Shown here: in pieces, positions 1-13,300 of the stretch | Layout: every line of letters begins with the position of its first letter | Numbering within the stretch: the first letter of the stretch is position 1 | Assembly (NCBI GenBank): GCA_022575985.1 | Contig: JAKSXM010000007.1 | Location: forward strand, 67,486,501 to 67,550,500 | DNA length: 64,000 nucleotides | Direction of reading: 5' to 3' | Source of the DNA: Anagrus nilaparvatae | Taxonomy: Eukaryota; Arthropoda; Insecta; Hymenoptera; Mymaridae | Notes under the pieces: model-generated | What the model saw: the letters and a program-made list of their open reading frames with translations, nothing else | What the model was told of the DNA's origin: nothing | Databases searched by the model: none | Program-made: the position numbers and the translations under genes

Positions 1-59
1 GGGTTTTTTTTTTTAATTTTTGAAAGCATTAGATTGAGACAAAAATTTCGCACACACAC

Positions 60-260
60 GCAAGAGTTACACCAACATAACCTCATGCAATGGTATAGTC
101 AGGGTGGCCACGAAACTGAAGTTTTAAAATTCCCTTACTTTCCAGACCATTTTTCTTAAATTTTCCAGTACTTTTTTAGTGTTTCAACCAAATTTTACAA
201 ACCAAATTCCCTGAATTTCCAGAGTTTCCTACAAACAAATTTTAGTAAATTTCAGACATT
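60..260. repeat. Possible dispersed repeat fragment
   Basis: Short runs such as agggtggccacgaaact, followed by cccttactttccag and ccctgaatttccag phrases, resemble the terminal region of a common animal DNA-transposon derived repeat. No terminal repeat partner is visible, so boundaries are approximate. Confidence 0.3.
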
Positions 261-916
261 TTCTTTTTCAAAATTTAATATTAAATTTAAATACCCAACT
301 ATATCTGCACTCTAGTTATTAAATTTACTATATTTTCTGTATTATATATTTTTATTATTAAATTAATTTAACTCTTTCCTGAGGAATTGCCCCCACCACA
401 AGTCACATGATACACGCTTTACGCAGTTTATTTTACTTTACTTATTTAATATATTAATTTATTTAAAATAAAATACTTGATTAATAACTTGTAAATAACT
501 AATATTTTTATATTTAATGAATAAAAATAATTTTAAACGTTACTAAATAGCTGTAGCACTACTCCATACACGCATACTAATGTAAGTCACACAGAGAACG
601 ATTTAGGGAGATTCCTCAGGAAAGAGTTAAAAAGGAAGGGACAAAAGTATTTTTGAAAATAAATAAAAATTATCATTTTTTAATATTATACGTCTAAACA
701 TCATTTTCTATCTGCTGGCTAGTGTTTAAAAAAATTTTAAAGCATGTTAAAAAATTAGAAAACTGAAAAGTAAAAATTCCCATGTTATTTAAATGGGAAA
801 CTTTAAGTGCTCGGTGGTACGAGTAAAATCCTTGAAGATGGGGGGTTTTATGACCAAAATATCCAAATGTGGGGAGAGCAAAAAAATCTCGAAAACAAAA
901 AATTAAAACACGCTCT
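261..916. other. AT-rich non-coding stretch
   Basis: No coding region is supported. An 80-codon minus-strand open frame (694-936) has no recognisable motif and partly overlaps the hairpin that follows. Confidence 0.5.
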
Positions 917-1068
917 ACTGAACACGAATACGACATTTGTTTTTACCTAAATTGTTCTTATTCCCTACAATAGAAGATGAATGCGTAGCAATTACCTAAA
1001 GATATTTAATGTGGGCAACTGGTGCATTTTAAGTAAAAACAAACATCATATTCGTGTTTAGTGACCCA
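917..1068. repeat. Small inverted-repeat (MITE-like) hairpin
   Basis: The sequence actgaacacgaatacga near 917 is repeated inverted at the end (tcatattcgtgtttagtg), each arm continuing with tttgtttttac. The arms are about 35 bp with an 80 bp interior, typical of a tiny non-autonomous DNA element. No coding capacity. Confidence 0.5.
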
Positions 1069-1684
1069 AAAAATATAAGTAACCGATAATAATTCAAATA
1101 AACCCGAAATTACAACTAGAGCTGAAAGATTGATTAATTTTTTTATTTCATCAGACTTACACTTCACTCAAAGGTCATTTTTTATCAGAGAAAATTATAT
1201 TTAAGGTGGCTCCCGGTTTTAGGTCCGTAGATTTTAGGGTGTGATCAGAGGGGGGTATAACTAATTAATTAAATTATATTAATTATTTTATGGATATGCG
1301 AATATTTAGAAGTTATTATTGATAATAATGCATTTTCTTATATAATGAGTGTGGTATAAACAAAATTTTTTATTTACAAAACATTTTATTGAAAGGAGCC
1401 CACGACTAAAATTATGTGTTTATAATTTGATCGGCAACTATTGTATTTTTTTCTTGGAAAAGTTTCTACTTTTGTTAAATAACACGTGTGTACAATTTTA
1501 TCTAAAAAGACTCGTTATTGAATGAGTGCGAAGTAAAACAATATCAACTCCCATAAGAACGCGTGTTTAACCTTAAAAATTTTGAGTTGCTTATTTCTTT
1601 CTTAATTAACCAGGAACCTGGGTATTGTTTGGGATCAATGGATTTGTTTTTTAATTATCTTCATCTCCATTATATTTTAGTGTC

Positions 1685-2975
1685 GGTTTTTTATTATAGT
1701 CTTTTTCTTTAGGTTATGTTAGTGTAAGGCTTGACGTGTCGTTATTTTATTATAGCCTACTTCCTTAGGTTACGTTACTGTAAGGCTTGACGTGTTGTTT
1801 TTTATTATAGCCTACTTCCTTAGGTTACGCTACTGTAAGGCTTGACGTGTCGTTATTTTATTATAGCCTACTTCCTTAGGTTACGTTACTGTAAGGCTTG
1901 ACGTGTTGTTTTTTATTATAGCCTACTTTCTTAGGTTACGCTACTGTAAGGCTAGACGTATCGTTATTTTATTATAACCTACTCCCTTAGGTTACGCTAC
2001 TGTAAGGCTTGACGTGTCATTATTTTATTATAGCCTACTTTCTTAGGTTACGCTACTGTAAGGCTTGACGTGTCGTTATTTTATTATAACCTACTTCCTT
2101 AGGTTACGCTACTGTAAGGCTTGACGTGTCATTATTTTATTATAGCCTACTTCCTTAGGTTACGCTACTGTAAGGCTTGACGTGTCGTTATTTTATTATA
2201 GCCTACTTCCTTAGGTTACGTTACTGTAAGGCTTGACGTGTTGTTTTTTATTATAGCCTACTTTCTTAGGTTACGCTACTGTAAGGCTTGACGTGTCGTT
2301 ATTTTATTATAACCTACTTCCTTAGGTTACGCTACTGTAAGGCTTGACGTGTCGTTATTTTATTATAACCTACTTCCTTAGGTTACGCTACTGTAAGGCT
2401 TGACGTGTCATTATTTTATTATAGCCTACTTTCTTAGGTTACGCTACTGTAAGGCTTGACGTGTCGTTATTTTATTATAACCTACTTCCTTAGGTTACGC
2501 TACTGTAAGGCTTGACGTGTCATTATTTTATTATAGCCTACTTCCTTAGGTTACGCTACTGTAAGGCTTGACGTGTCGTTATTTTATTATAGCCTACTTC
2601 CTTAGGTTACGTTACTGTAAGGCTTGACGTGTTGTTTTTTATTATAGCCTACTTTCTTAGGTTACGCTACTGTAAGGCTTGACGTGTCGTTATTTTATTA
2701 TAACCTACTTCCTTAGGTTACGCTACTGTAAGGCTTGACGTGTCATTATTTTATTATAGCCTACTTCCTTAGGTTACGCTACTGTAAGACTTAACGTGTC
2801 GTTTCTTATTATAGCCTACTTCCTTAGGTTACGCTAGTGTAAGGCTTGACGAGTCGCTAATTATTATAGCCAACTTGCTTAGGTTACACTAGTGTAAAGC
2901 TTGACGTGTCGTTTCTTATTATAGCCTATTTCCTTAGGCTACGCTAGTGTAAGGCCTGACGTGTGATTTTTTTTA
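1685..2975. repeat. 55-56 bp tandem satellite with 391 bp higher-order repeat
   Basis: About 23 head-to-tail copies of a 55-56 bp unit whose core reads cctacttccttaggttacg, then ctactgtaaggcttgacgtg. Outer copies (first, and last three or four) are more diverged, as expected for an array maintained by unequal exchange. Unit variants differ at fixed sites (tcgtta, tcatta or ttgttt spacer; tatagcc or tataacc; ttcctta or tttctta; gttactg or gctactg). The order of variants from 2011 recurs at 2402, giving a seven-unit higher-order period of 391 bp; a second landmark unit at 2123 recurs at 2514, exactly 391 bp on. Confidence 0.92.
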
Positions 2976-4000
2976 TTAAATACTATTTCTAAAGTGTCTT
3001 TTTTTGATGATAGACCCTTGATTATTTAGTTAATTTTTTCGGAGATTTTTTCAGCAGAAACACCGAGTACCTCGGAATCCTTTATCATTGATAAAAAATT
3101 AAAAGAATTATATTTATAAATAATACTGTTGTTTAAATAAACCAGAACTTTATTAAGTAGATACAGGTCAATTAGAGACTAAAACAACGATAAATAATTA
3201 ATATTTTACAGGCCTAAAAAAATTAAATTATAAAATTTGCTTCATGTGTGCACAAATTTTTGATCCCAAGGATTTGATTTTCAAAACATAATGGTTAAAA
3301 AGATCTAATAATTTAGCTCTCAGATGTATTAAGTTATAATATTTAATTTGATTATACTTAAGCATTTATTATTATTATAAATTTTCAAATTTTACTGCTT
3401 CACATTTTTATTTAAAATTGTATAATATTGTAATCGTGCATCGGTAATGCCTGCACTAACTTCCATTAAATAAATAAATAAATAAATACTTATTAATTGG
3501 ATCAAAAAAGTACCCTAAATAAAATAAGAATCTTAAAACCTGTTTTAAAAAGAAAGAACCTATTTTTTAATTTTTTTATTTTAATTAATTTACAAATTAG
3601 TTTATGACGTGGGTTGTAGAATAATTGTTAATTAATTAAAAATGTTTTTGCAAAATAAAAATCTTATAATTCTATAAGTATATCGAGAAATCTACGTTTG
3701 CTCCTATTTTTGACAAATAAAATTAGTTAAATATCTGTAAGAAAAAATACTATATATGTGAGACCCAGATCGTTACTGAGAACGAGGCGATGCGAGGTTT
3801 GGGTAAGATTGATCGAGCGCGAGAACAAGAGAAATTACTGCTTGTAATCATACGCCTTTTTAAATTAAATTATTTGATAAGAACATTGAGTACAAGTGTA
3901 AGAACTTTTACATAAACGCCTATAAAACGGATTTTAAATCAGATTTGAAAGTATTTTTAGAAGTATGAAAGAATTTTAATGTTTTTTATAGTTTTTTATG
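2976..4000. other. AT-rich intergenic or intronic DNA
   Basis: No gene is supported. It contains a short taaa microsatellite near 3468-3486 and one less AT-rich stretch near 3760-3830 (gagacccagatcgttactga) that I cannot assign. Confidence 0.5.
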
Positions 4001-4080
4001 GATTTGAGTGGATTTGAATGGATTTGAATGGATTTGAATGGATTTGATGGATTTGCAAATCCATCAAATCCATCAAATCC
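4000..4080. repeat. 10 bp minisatellite ending in a perfect hairpin
   Basis: Four or five copies of ggatttgaat/ggatttgagt are followed by the palindrome gatggatttgcaaatccatc and inverted copies (atcaaatcc). Direct repeats on the left and inverted copies on the right form one stem-loop. Confidence 0.75.
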
Positions 4081-4914
4081 CGTAAAATACCCTCGCAATT
4101 ACCTACTTCACAATAACTTTTACATTTATTTTAAATAAAAAAACGTGCAAGGAATTCTTCTCGTAAATCCTCCATTTTTATTTTCAAATAAAAAACAATC
4201 AATATTTTCATTGCATATTATTTCATAAAATCAACAAAATGATTTTATACTATAAAATTGAATACAATCACGTTTAACAACATAGTAATTTTTTTTAAAT
4301 TTAAATATTTTTCGTCTGCATCTACAAAAACTTTACAGCAACCCCGCATAAATGCAACAAGACTGTGAGGCACCAAAAGCCAAAAGTTACTTCAGAGCCC
4401 CCTATAATGTAGGGTTAAGGATCTATTACGATGCACAGTAGTGCAAGGGTCTTTTTCTACAAAAAGAGACCCGAAGCACTCAGTGCTTATTATAATTTTT
4501 GATAAATAATATAATTTTTGATATCATCTTACAATCATGGTGGCATTCAGTGAATATTTTATTTTTTTACTTTTTTCGTTCTTTGATTGTAATTATACAA
4601 AATTTTAGATTATAAAAAAGATGTTAAATATATTTTCTGTAATTTGAAACAAATTTTAATTAATATTTTTCAATGAGTGGTATTAATGCTTTTTATATTA
4701 AATTTTAGAGCAAAGCAGTGAATTTTACATGTTGAATGGTTATATAGGTATATGAATAAATGGTTATACGTCAATTTTTGAAAATTGTTTTTATTTTTCT
4801 GTGGTTTTGAACATAAAATTTAAAAATGTTTTCTTGTTTTAAATGCTCATATGAAAAAAATAAATAATTAAATTTTAACTTTATCAGTTTTTACGATAAC
4901 TACAATAAAAAAAC

Positions 4915-5001
4915 CATCCTCTAGCAACAAGAGGAATCCGCCTGCCGCAAACGGAAAAAATCCTCTTGCCGCAAGAGGAATCCGCTTGCGGCAAACGGAT
5001 A
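4915..5001. repeat. Compound GC-rich palindromes
   Basis: The palindrome cctcttgccgcaagagg (4962-4978) is followed by atccgcttgcggcaaacgga (from 4980), a near-palindrome. A diverged copy of the same words precedes them (agaggaatccgcctgccgca). Local GC is much higher than the surroundings. Probably the terminal or internal hairpin of a small repeat. Confidence 0.55.
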
Positions 5002-5820
5002 TTTTTTTCGGTGTATTTAATTCACACTCAATAAATATTACATTAACATAAGATCTTAGTGTTTTTATTTATGTAAGGGATCCCAAAACATCATCAGCTT
5101 TATAGAGGCAGAAGTGCGTCGACCCATATTAAAAGGCACAGCCTCGCTTATAATTTGTAACCCCTTTGATTTCTAAGGGCTGATCCCCTTGCTTTGATAA
5201 GATATTAGGCGGGTAGGAAGTGCTCGAACTTAGGAACTTTTATATTTATTGTCACACCTCCCTATGAGGCGTTACAATTTTCATATAATGTGCAAGAAAA
5301 GACTTTTTTGTCCTAGATATCACTTTTATGATTTTTATCATTTTTCTATTCAATTAAAATTATTATATATTAAAAATTTTTCGTCATTTTCTTAACAATT
5401 TTATAAGAGGATTTGACCACTCCTGGTCTATTCACGGTGATTCTTAAAAAAAATTATGTTCAACTGCTAAAAAGGTTATTATAAAATCCTGAGTTTGTAT
5501 TTCAAATATGCAAAATCAAGTAATATCACTAAATTTTTCCCTGGGCTTATTATTTTTACTTCAAAGTTTTATAAACATTTAAAGATAAGTCCGCTTTGAA
5601 TAAAAATTCAACTGAATGCATTAAAATTAATCAAATAACATCAATTGCGATGGTAAAATTTTTTTATATTTTTTAAACATTTCAATTTTTTTCAAAAAAC
5701 ACTAAAAATTGAATATCTCAAAATAAAAACTAAGATAGCCGAGTCGAAATTCTATTATATTAAAAAATGTATTAATTTTTTATGATTGCTTATTGAGTGA
5801 TATAATTAAAAGCATTTGTA

Positions 5821-6000
5821 ATGAGAGCCTCGGTAGCTCTGTGGTTAGGGCGTTGGACTTCGGACCTGAAAGTTCGCGGTTCGATTCCCGGCTATATCAA
5901 CATCAAGTTTTTTTCTTTGCAAAAAATTCTTGATGTTTTTCTACCGTGGGTTCTAGGATTGAGGCATCCACCTAATGTTAAAAAAAAAAAAAAAAAAAAT
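5821..6000 (+). repeat. tRNA-derived SINE
   Basis: The 5' part is tRNA-like: an A-box-like tagctctgtggttagggcg (from 5834), an anticodon-like arm ttggacttcggacctgaa and a clean B box ggttcgattcc (5878-5888), the internal pol III promoter pattern. It fails as a tRNA gene because the acceptor arms do not pair and the T stem is mismatched. A roughly 90 bp unrelated body follows and the unit ends in about 20 A residues (5981-5999). The similarity is to an Arg-type tRNA (TCG in the anticodon position), but that is inference. A 60-codon open frame through it is not a gene. Confidence 0.8.
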
Positions 6001-6290
6001 TAACATTATGTGGATAACGCGGTCCGAAGTGCTTCCAGGGCACTATAAGCTGGCGTGGGGTTCGGGAGAGGTCGCGTACCTCCTGGACCATAGGTTCAAC
6101 GCTCATACCAGCTACACTGACACTCAAATAATTATACAATAACACTTCACTAACAATTGTCAAAAGGCGCTTTCACATCCTCAACCCATTAAAATAGATA
6201 AATAGAAAAAATAAAATAGCATGGGCAGTTGTTGGTGACCTCTGTCACAACATCCGTATGGAAGTTTAAGATGGAGGTTAAACAAATACC
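6001..6290 (-). repeat. Unassigned repeat abutting the SINE tail
   Basis: Read on the minus strand this ends in atccacataatgttaa, nearly the same as the pre-tail end of the adjacent SINE (atccacctaatgttaa), in opposite orientation. The stretch is less AT-rich than its flanks and carries a 61-codon minus open frame without a recognised motif. It may be the 3' end of a partner retroelement sharing the SINE tail. Confidence 0.35.
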
Positions 6291-6519
6291 GCATTTGTGT
6301 ATAATAATCTAATATTTTTTTGTTGATATTATAAAATGTCGTTATTCATTAATTTCAGGTAATGTAATTGATATTAGCTTGACGTAATTTTATTAATTAG
6401 TTAATTACGTTCATAACAGAGATATTATTGCAATTCATTGAACTAAATAAATGTAATAAAGTAAAATATAATAAAGCTTACTATATTTATTAGATTCAAA
6501 TTCTAATATCTGTATGATT

Positions 6520-6950
6520 AGCAACATATACAGTACAAACCGTTTCTAAAATACAAACAGAAACGTTATTGAACGTTTTCACAATGTTTTAGGAAGTTTT
6601 TTAGGTCCAATTTTTCTTGGAAGCTAAACGTTTTAGAAACGTTTTAAAAACGTTTCCATGTAAAATAATTTTGTTAACATTTAATTTTTTTTCTAAGATT
6701 TTTTTCATATTTTTTTTATACGTAATTAATTTAATCACTTAGCAAAAAAAAAAATTTAATTTTTTGTATCAAAAAAATTTTTTTTTTAGAAACGTTTCTA
6801 AAACGTTTAGCTTCCAAGAAAAAGTGGTCCTAAATAACGCTTCTTAAACGTTTTGAAAACGTTCTATAAACGTTTCTGCTTGCATTTTAGTTTACATTTG
6901 AAATGTTTTAGAAACATTTTGGAAATGTTTTTTGCTGTATGTGAATGATT
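6520..6950. repeat. Inverted-repeat element rich in aaacgttt words
   Basis: The left arm (from about 6549: cagaaacgttattgaacg, then cttggaagctaaacgtttt) is repeated inverted on the right (aaaacgtttagcttccaaga, then aacgtttctgcttgcatttt). An outer diverged pair (acatatacag at the left, ctgtatgtg at the right) suggests the true ends. A non-autonomous foldback-type element with no coding capacity. Confidence 0.7.
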
Positions 6951-9767
6951 ATATTTCTTCAAATTTTTTCTATTTAATCTTTTCAAAATTAAACTTACTT
7001 ATTTACAATCAAAAATTTAAATACGTACACAAAAACATAAAAGAGAAAAAATTATTTTTTCATTACTCTTATCTTGTTTATCAAAACAAAAAATAATACA
7101 AAGAAAATAAATTCATAATTACATTTTTTAATTTTATTATTTTTTATTCTCTTTTATATGTGATTTGCATGCAAAAATTTATACTGTGTGTGTATGTAAT
7201 TATAATTATGCATGTATGTAAAATTTATATTTTTACAATTATATTTATAAATTATCATAAAATGTGAATTATACTCTTGAAAAGAATAATAAATTTATAT
7301 TATGTGTATTTTATATCATATACGTTAGTAACTACTTTGATTTATTGTATTAGTTGAAAATATTTTCTTAATTATGTGAGTTCATTGAAATTTGAATATT
7401 TTTAATATTAGGTCCTGGTTAGAACGATATTTTTTATACCAATATTTTTTTATTTTAATTTTTTCGTTATTTGACTATAAACTATAACGATGTATATGAC
7501 AAGTACCGTTGCTCTTATAATGACTCATTAGTAAGAGAGTTCATTCAAGAGCGATAAGAGCTGAGTAGTTACTATCAATGTATTGTATGAAGTGCATCGC
7601 TCACTCCTTGTGCTATAAAAATAAATGAAGTGCTAATTAATTTGCATGCCTTCATTTTGCCTTCATCCCTTTGCCCTAATTCAAATTTTACATGGTCCTT
7701 CGAGCCGGGAAATAGAGTTTTTTAACAAAAAAACATTAAGAACGCATCACTGTGCGCAACAAAGAAACAAGTTTGAAACATATGAAAAACAAATCGGAAA
7801 AAATTTATAACCGGTTTGTGTAACTACACAACCAACGAGCATGGAACATGTTCACTTATAACACTGATAATAAAGTATCTATTGTGTTCATAATATAAAT
7901 ATTTATATCAAAATATTTACATTCGGATTTTGATTATAGAAATCATGCTGCTTAGACACATCAAAGTGAACAAAATCAATTAAATTTTCAAATTATTATA
8001 TTTTTATAAATAATATGAATTTATTTTTTATTAATTTTTACAATAAATTCTTTAAAAATTCGGAGGATATGACTTACGCCACCGAAAATCTACGTCACCG
8101 GAGATTTTGCCGCAGAGAGTTCGCCACAAAAGTTAACCACCAAAAACTGTTGACACATTAAAATTGTATACAGAGTATTATATAAAAATATTTGTTGAAT
8201 ACATTCTGGGAAAATTTGAGCAAAAATAATTATGGCGAACTTGACTTCCGGTCAATTTGAAAAATTCAAACCATTAAAAATTGATCCGGAAGTGGCCCAA
8301 AATAAAAAAAAAATTTTTTTTCGGGTAGGCCAGGTAAAAAGAAAATTTTTTCCCAAACATATGTATATGTTAAAAGTTTCATGGTTTTGAGTTATTTCCG
8401 GTTGAATTGGGCAGCTGAAATCAAAAAATTGAAAAAATCAGACTTTGGAGCAGCTGCATCTCAAAGTTATGCATCAGGAAGTGTAAAGTATGAGTGATTT
8501 CACAAATCCCAGGTAAAAAATGACCCAAAAAAAATATTTTTTTTTATTTTTATTTTTCAGCTAGTCGTTCTTCCCTGGACATGCCCATATATATATTTTA
8601 ATTTATGAAGTTTTATGCACAAAAATTACTTTTTTTGTAGACTTAAACGAAATTTCAACCTTATAACTTTATTTATATTAATTTATTTAAAAAAGTTTTT
8701 TGCATTTTTAATTAACGGAATAATAAATTTTCCAAAATCATAGTTTTCTTAATCATTACTAAATGCATTGCTGCCAAATAAGTGGGCCTTTGCCTTAAAA
8801 TTTAAGCGTAAATACTACTGGCTATTATATTTACCTTTTCATATAGCTTTGGTATAGACCACATCTGTGTTAATAGTTTCTGTATCAAATTATTACTGCT
8901 CTGCTTAATTTTAATTTCTTATATAGTAGCTTTATAAATCATTCATCTATCTTGGTTGAGACCAATTTTCTTTAAATGTAATGTTTCAATGTTCTGAAAA
9001 ATAAATATTCTCACTCTGTATTTTACAGTTATATGATTCCATTTACTTTAATTCTTCAAAAATTGGAATAAATTTTCACTTTTTTGTCATAACTTTAAAA
9101 TATTGTGAAATCTGTCACAAATTATAATCTTTTTATACCCTTTTTGTAATTTTATATTAATTTCCAAAAATAGAATAACGCAGGTAAATAATTTTTAAAT
9201 AAATTTTAGTGATTAGTGAACTTATTTTAAATTTTGACTGAAATTTTTTAAGCAAATGGGCAAGCAGATTAGCAAAAAGGTACTGTATTTTATAGAAACT
9301 AAGGACACATACATATAATTGATTAAATATACTTATTCCACACAAAATAATTCATAATGGCTCTACCCAATTATTTAAAAAAAATTGTATTAATAATTGT
9401 TTATATATCTAAAGTTATAAGTATTCAAATTTGACATGTATAAACCATATATAATCATAATTTAAGTAAACTATATTTTATCTTTTAAAAACCATGTATA
9501 GAATTTTAAGGTTCTTTTGTACATATCTAACGGACGTGTTAAGATATAAGTATAATAAATTTTTCTACTTATTATTTATTACTTTGCATATGAAAATATT
9601 AATAATTTATGTGTACTAATTTAATTAACTGTGTAATTTAAATTTTTAGATATAAAAATTCATTTATATTGTTATTATTAAATAACAAAGAATAATGCTG
9701 AAATTTTAATTGAAATAATATAATTAAAAATATTTTGACTGAAATCGTGATAAGCGTATAAATATCT
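6951..9767. other. AT-rich DNA with repeat fragments
   Basis: No gene is supported. A dispersed repeat end lies at 7803-7860 (accggtttgtgtaactacac, then gagcatggaacatgttcact), recurring at 23876-23920 and inverted at 49540-49590. A stretch at 8060-8480 with gcgaacttgacttccggtca and ttccggttgaattgggcagc words looks like another repeat of unknown family. Confidence 0.45.
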
Positions 9768-10092
9768 GTGACAATTATTTCATGAGCGCTGTTTGATAGG
9801 CTATAGTTTTGGTTGGAATTAATATTTTTTGACGAAACTTGCGGCATGAATCATCAGTAGGGTTGTAGAAATGAAACCTCTAGAAAATGGGAAACTGCGT
9901 TTTCGAAAAAATGGCTATATCTCAATTTCCGCATCTTTTTTTTAGAAAATCAGGATTTCCTGAATGCTAAGCAACCAGGAATTTCCTGAAAGCTAAGCAA
10001 TCAGGATTTTCCTGAACGCTAAGCAATCAGGATTTTCAATTCCAACCAAAATTATAGCCAATCAAACAGCGCTCATGAAATAATTTTCACAT
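9768..10092. repeat. Inverted-repeat element with internal ~30 bp repeats
   Basis: Terminal arms of about 57 bp pair: attatttcatgagcgctgtt on the left matches the inverse of the right end at 10092, and both continue with ggctata and ttggttggaatt. The interior holds three copies of an approximately 30 bp unit built on cctgaacgctaagcaatcag (9958-10035). A non-autonomous DNA element. Confidence 0.75.
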
Positions 10093-10186
10093 ATGGCTTT
10101 TGAAATATTGAGTTCGAATCATAATCAATACAGTTTATCTAAATGGTAAAATTTTAAGCTTCAATGAATATTTTCGACAAAAAAAT

Positions 10187-10342
10187 AAGATTTAAAGTTA
10201 TAGTTTATTTAATGCCTCCTAAATATTGACACTATGAGTGGGAAAATAAATTTTATTAAATTTTATGGGACCAAAATGTATTTGGTGGTAACACTTAGGA
10301 GGGATTAAATGAGCTATACTTTTAGGAGCCTTATTTTTTTAT
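10187..10342. repeat. Small hairpin element
   Basis: The left arm ataagatttaaagttatagt, then atgcctcctaa, pairs with the right arm cttaggagggattaaatgag followed by gagccttat. About 150 bp in all, MITE-like, non-coding. Confidence 0.55.
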
Positions 10343-13300
10343 AAATGGCAACCAATTTCTCCTGGTAATTGAAAACCCAAGCGATTTTTTAAAATAACGG
10401 TTAGGTTAATACACGTATATATGTTTTATTTTAGAAAACGTCGAATTATATTCTTGTACTTGTAAAACTTAAAAAGGTCACTTGAGATCAAGACCAACAA
10501 ACACAATAACTATAACAAAAAATAAAAACTACTTCTACTATAGGCATATTGTTAACCTATTTCAATTCTGTACAAACAAGAGGAAGACTTTAGTAAAAAA
10601 CTTCTTGATATGCTCAATCAATATTACTTCAATCTCAAAAGCTTTTCTGACATGAGACAATTGTGTTTAATATACTAAATTTTGATTTAAAAATTTTTTT
10701 TAAATTAAAGTTTTTATTTATAAATACGAATAATTAAATTATTCAAAAAATTTATTATCGCTCGATAATAAGGAGAGTATTGTAAATAATTGAAATATAA
10801 TAAGCCAATTCTTGATGTTTTAAGGTTTTTATTTGTTTTTTCAGTACATAACTTTCGATTTATCTCATTTGTATTCGCATACTTGTTAATTTTATAACTC
10901 TATAAAACATATTTTATAGCAGTTTTCCAATGCCTAATAATCCATTTATTTTTTACTAAAATTGAATAATTTTTAAATTATTGTCAAAATGACAATTTTT
11001 TATACGAAAAGCTTTTGAAGGCTTACATCTTAGTATTATCTCATATTCTTTAAGTTTTCAAAATACTTTTACTTAATTTTTTCATATGGATTGGTTAATA
11101 AGGTACCAAAAGTTTTGATACTAGCACGAGTGCTCGATGAAGCCGGGTATGAATGATATGTGTTCACGATAGTGTCAAAAGTTTTTTGGCTTTTGTGCTT
11201 TCGATATTTTTTGCCTACCTAGGCGTACAGCGATTTCAGTAAATTGCGTACCAAGTTTTACGCACAAGATTTATGCGTGCGAGGTCAAAATCTTAATTTG
11301 TATTAATGCAGATTTGTTAACTCCCGTATACTTGAACACAACAGATAGGTAAAAATTTTAGTATAAATCAGTTTTTCCCAGGTTCTTCCATTATGTACGT
11401 AATTGAGGTAGACTAACAATATAAGTTTACTATACGATATCTTTTACACAAAATAACTACTTTTTTTTTGAAAAAAGTAAGGGCTTTTCTAGTTTCTATA
11501 CTTTAAGACGTAAAAAGCTACGAGTATAGACAAAAAAGATTATTGTTTGGGCAATATAGTAAATCCCACAACACATATATGTGTTATATTAACATGGTTA
11601 TTATATCTATAAATGTTTGTATGTGTAGTAATGTATGTATTATAAAAGGAAATTGAAGATTTTTGTTTGTGTTTGTCAGTCTTTTTAAAACTGTTCTGTA
11701 GAAAATAAAAGGCAATGTACATATATATATATTATAAGTTTTGTGTATTTTTGAATAAAGCTTTATTATATATCATAACTTATGCAAACACAGTGGTTTC
11801 ATTATTAGCTTAATAAAATGGTATTAGCAAACTTATAGTTGTAGCAATTTTGAGCGTATTCTTAAACAATGTTGATATGTAATAACATTATAAATACAAA
11901 ATTTTATTATTAAGTGCATCTATATTGGACTGCTCATTTGATTTTTTGGGTGGAATTTTCAATTACCATATTTTTCTAATTTATTTATACTTGAAACAAA
12001 AGTTTATTTTATTTTAGCTTTACTAAGAGAATAATAAATGTAAAATAATAACTAAAAAAACTGCTTTTTTCATTCACTGAAATCTATCCAAAATTTGTTG
12101 ATTTCTTTTGACCCTGTTTCTCTAGGAAATAAATATTTGGTTATTCTGAAATTTAAAAGAAATGAAAATACTGTAATATTTTTTTTTTATCAAAGTAGCC
12201 AAAAAATAAAAACCCAAAAATAAAATCAATTTTTCTTGATCCTTTTCAAACAATCATGAATAAATTATAATTATAAATGAAATATAGAATATTATAGAAA
12301 ACATATCCATCAAAAAGTCCTGAAAAATTCAATTTAGAATGAGATAGATGGAGATAAATATATGTAAGTGAAAATACAATGGACACTCTTGAGGGTTACC
12401 AATGAGAATTCGATCATTCACTTAGTAAGTTGGTTATGCTCACTGGGGAACATCAATTTAGATAAAGCTTTTTATAAAGTCAAACTGGCATTAATTGTAA
12501 ATGGTGGGAGTAGATTAATTGACAATGAATAATCATTTGTATTTTGTTTTTTGATAATCGATTAGCAAAAGTAAGAAATTATTTAGTAAGCTTTTGGGTT
12601 TTGTTTGAGAAAATTATAAATTTATATAATTTTATGGGGTACTAACTTTTGAATCCTAAGATAATTTGTAAATATAAATTTAACCTATTTTTATAAAAAT
12701 TTACCAATATATTTTGGTGATCGGAGTCAATTTATTTTACGTTTTCTCTTAAATATAAAATACTTATAAACGTTAATGAATTTAATTCCAAAATTTAAAA
12801 AAAGAATCTTATTTTAGCGTATTAAAGTAAAAAAAAATAATCATTTTGACTAAAAAATTAAGTTACAAACTTTACGTAACTATCAACTAATGAACAAGAA
12901 AATATTCCCTTCTTTCATCTTTATAAAAAATAAGCAGCTTATTACTTTTATAATAATAATAATCTACTTATTTGTTACAAGAAATAAAATAATTCCTTTT
13001 ATGAAAGAAAACTATTTGTTATTAAATAAAAATACTTGATTTTTGAGTTAACAATTTTTCCTTTATTTTTTCAATAAATTGCCCACGTTTCGAATATTTT
13101 CAGTCTTCGTTAACAAGGCTAAAAATTTAAAAATATTTATTTGTTAAAACGTAAGTTTTGTAAACTAAATTTACATGTTTTAAGTTATGAAAAAGTTATT
13201 GAAATATTTAATAAATATTACATGATTTATGTTAAAATGCACTTAGAATTATATTTATTTACTTTTTTTTTAAAGTACATTTTTGTTATCGAATAGTTTG

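Noticed and set aside
1685..2975. CRISPR-like array because of regularly spaced repeats
   Set aside because: The repeats are directly contiguous with no unique spacers, and the genome is eukaryotic.
5821..5900. A tRNA-Arg(TCG) gene
   Set aside because: A-box and B-box-like words are good, but the acceptor ends do not pair, the T stem has mismatches, and the sequence continues into a SINE body with a poly(A) tail.
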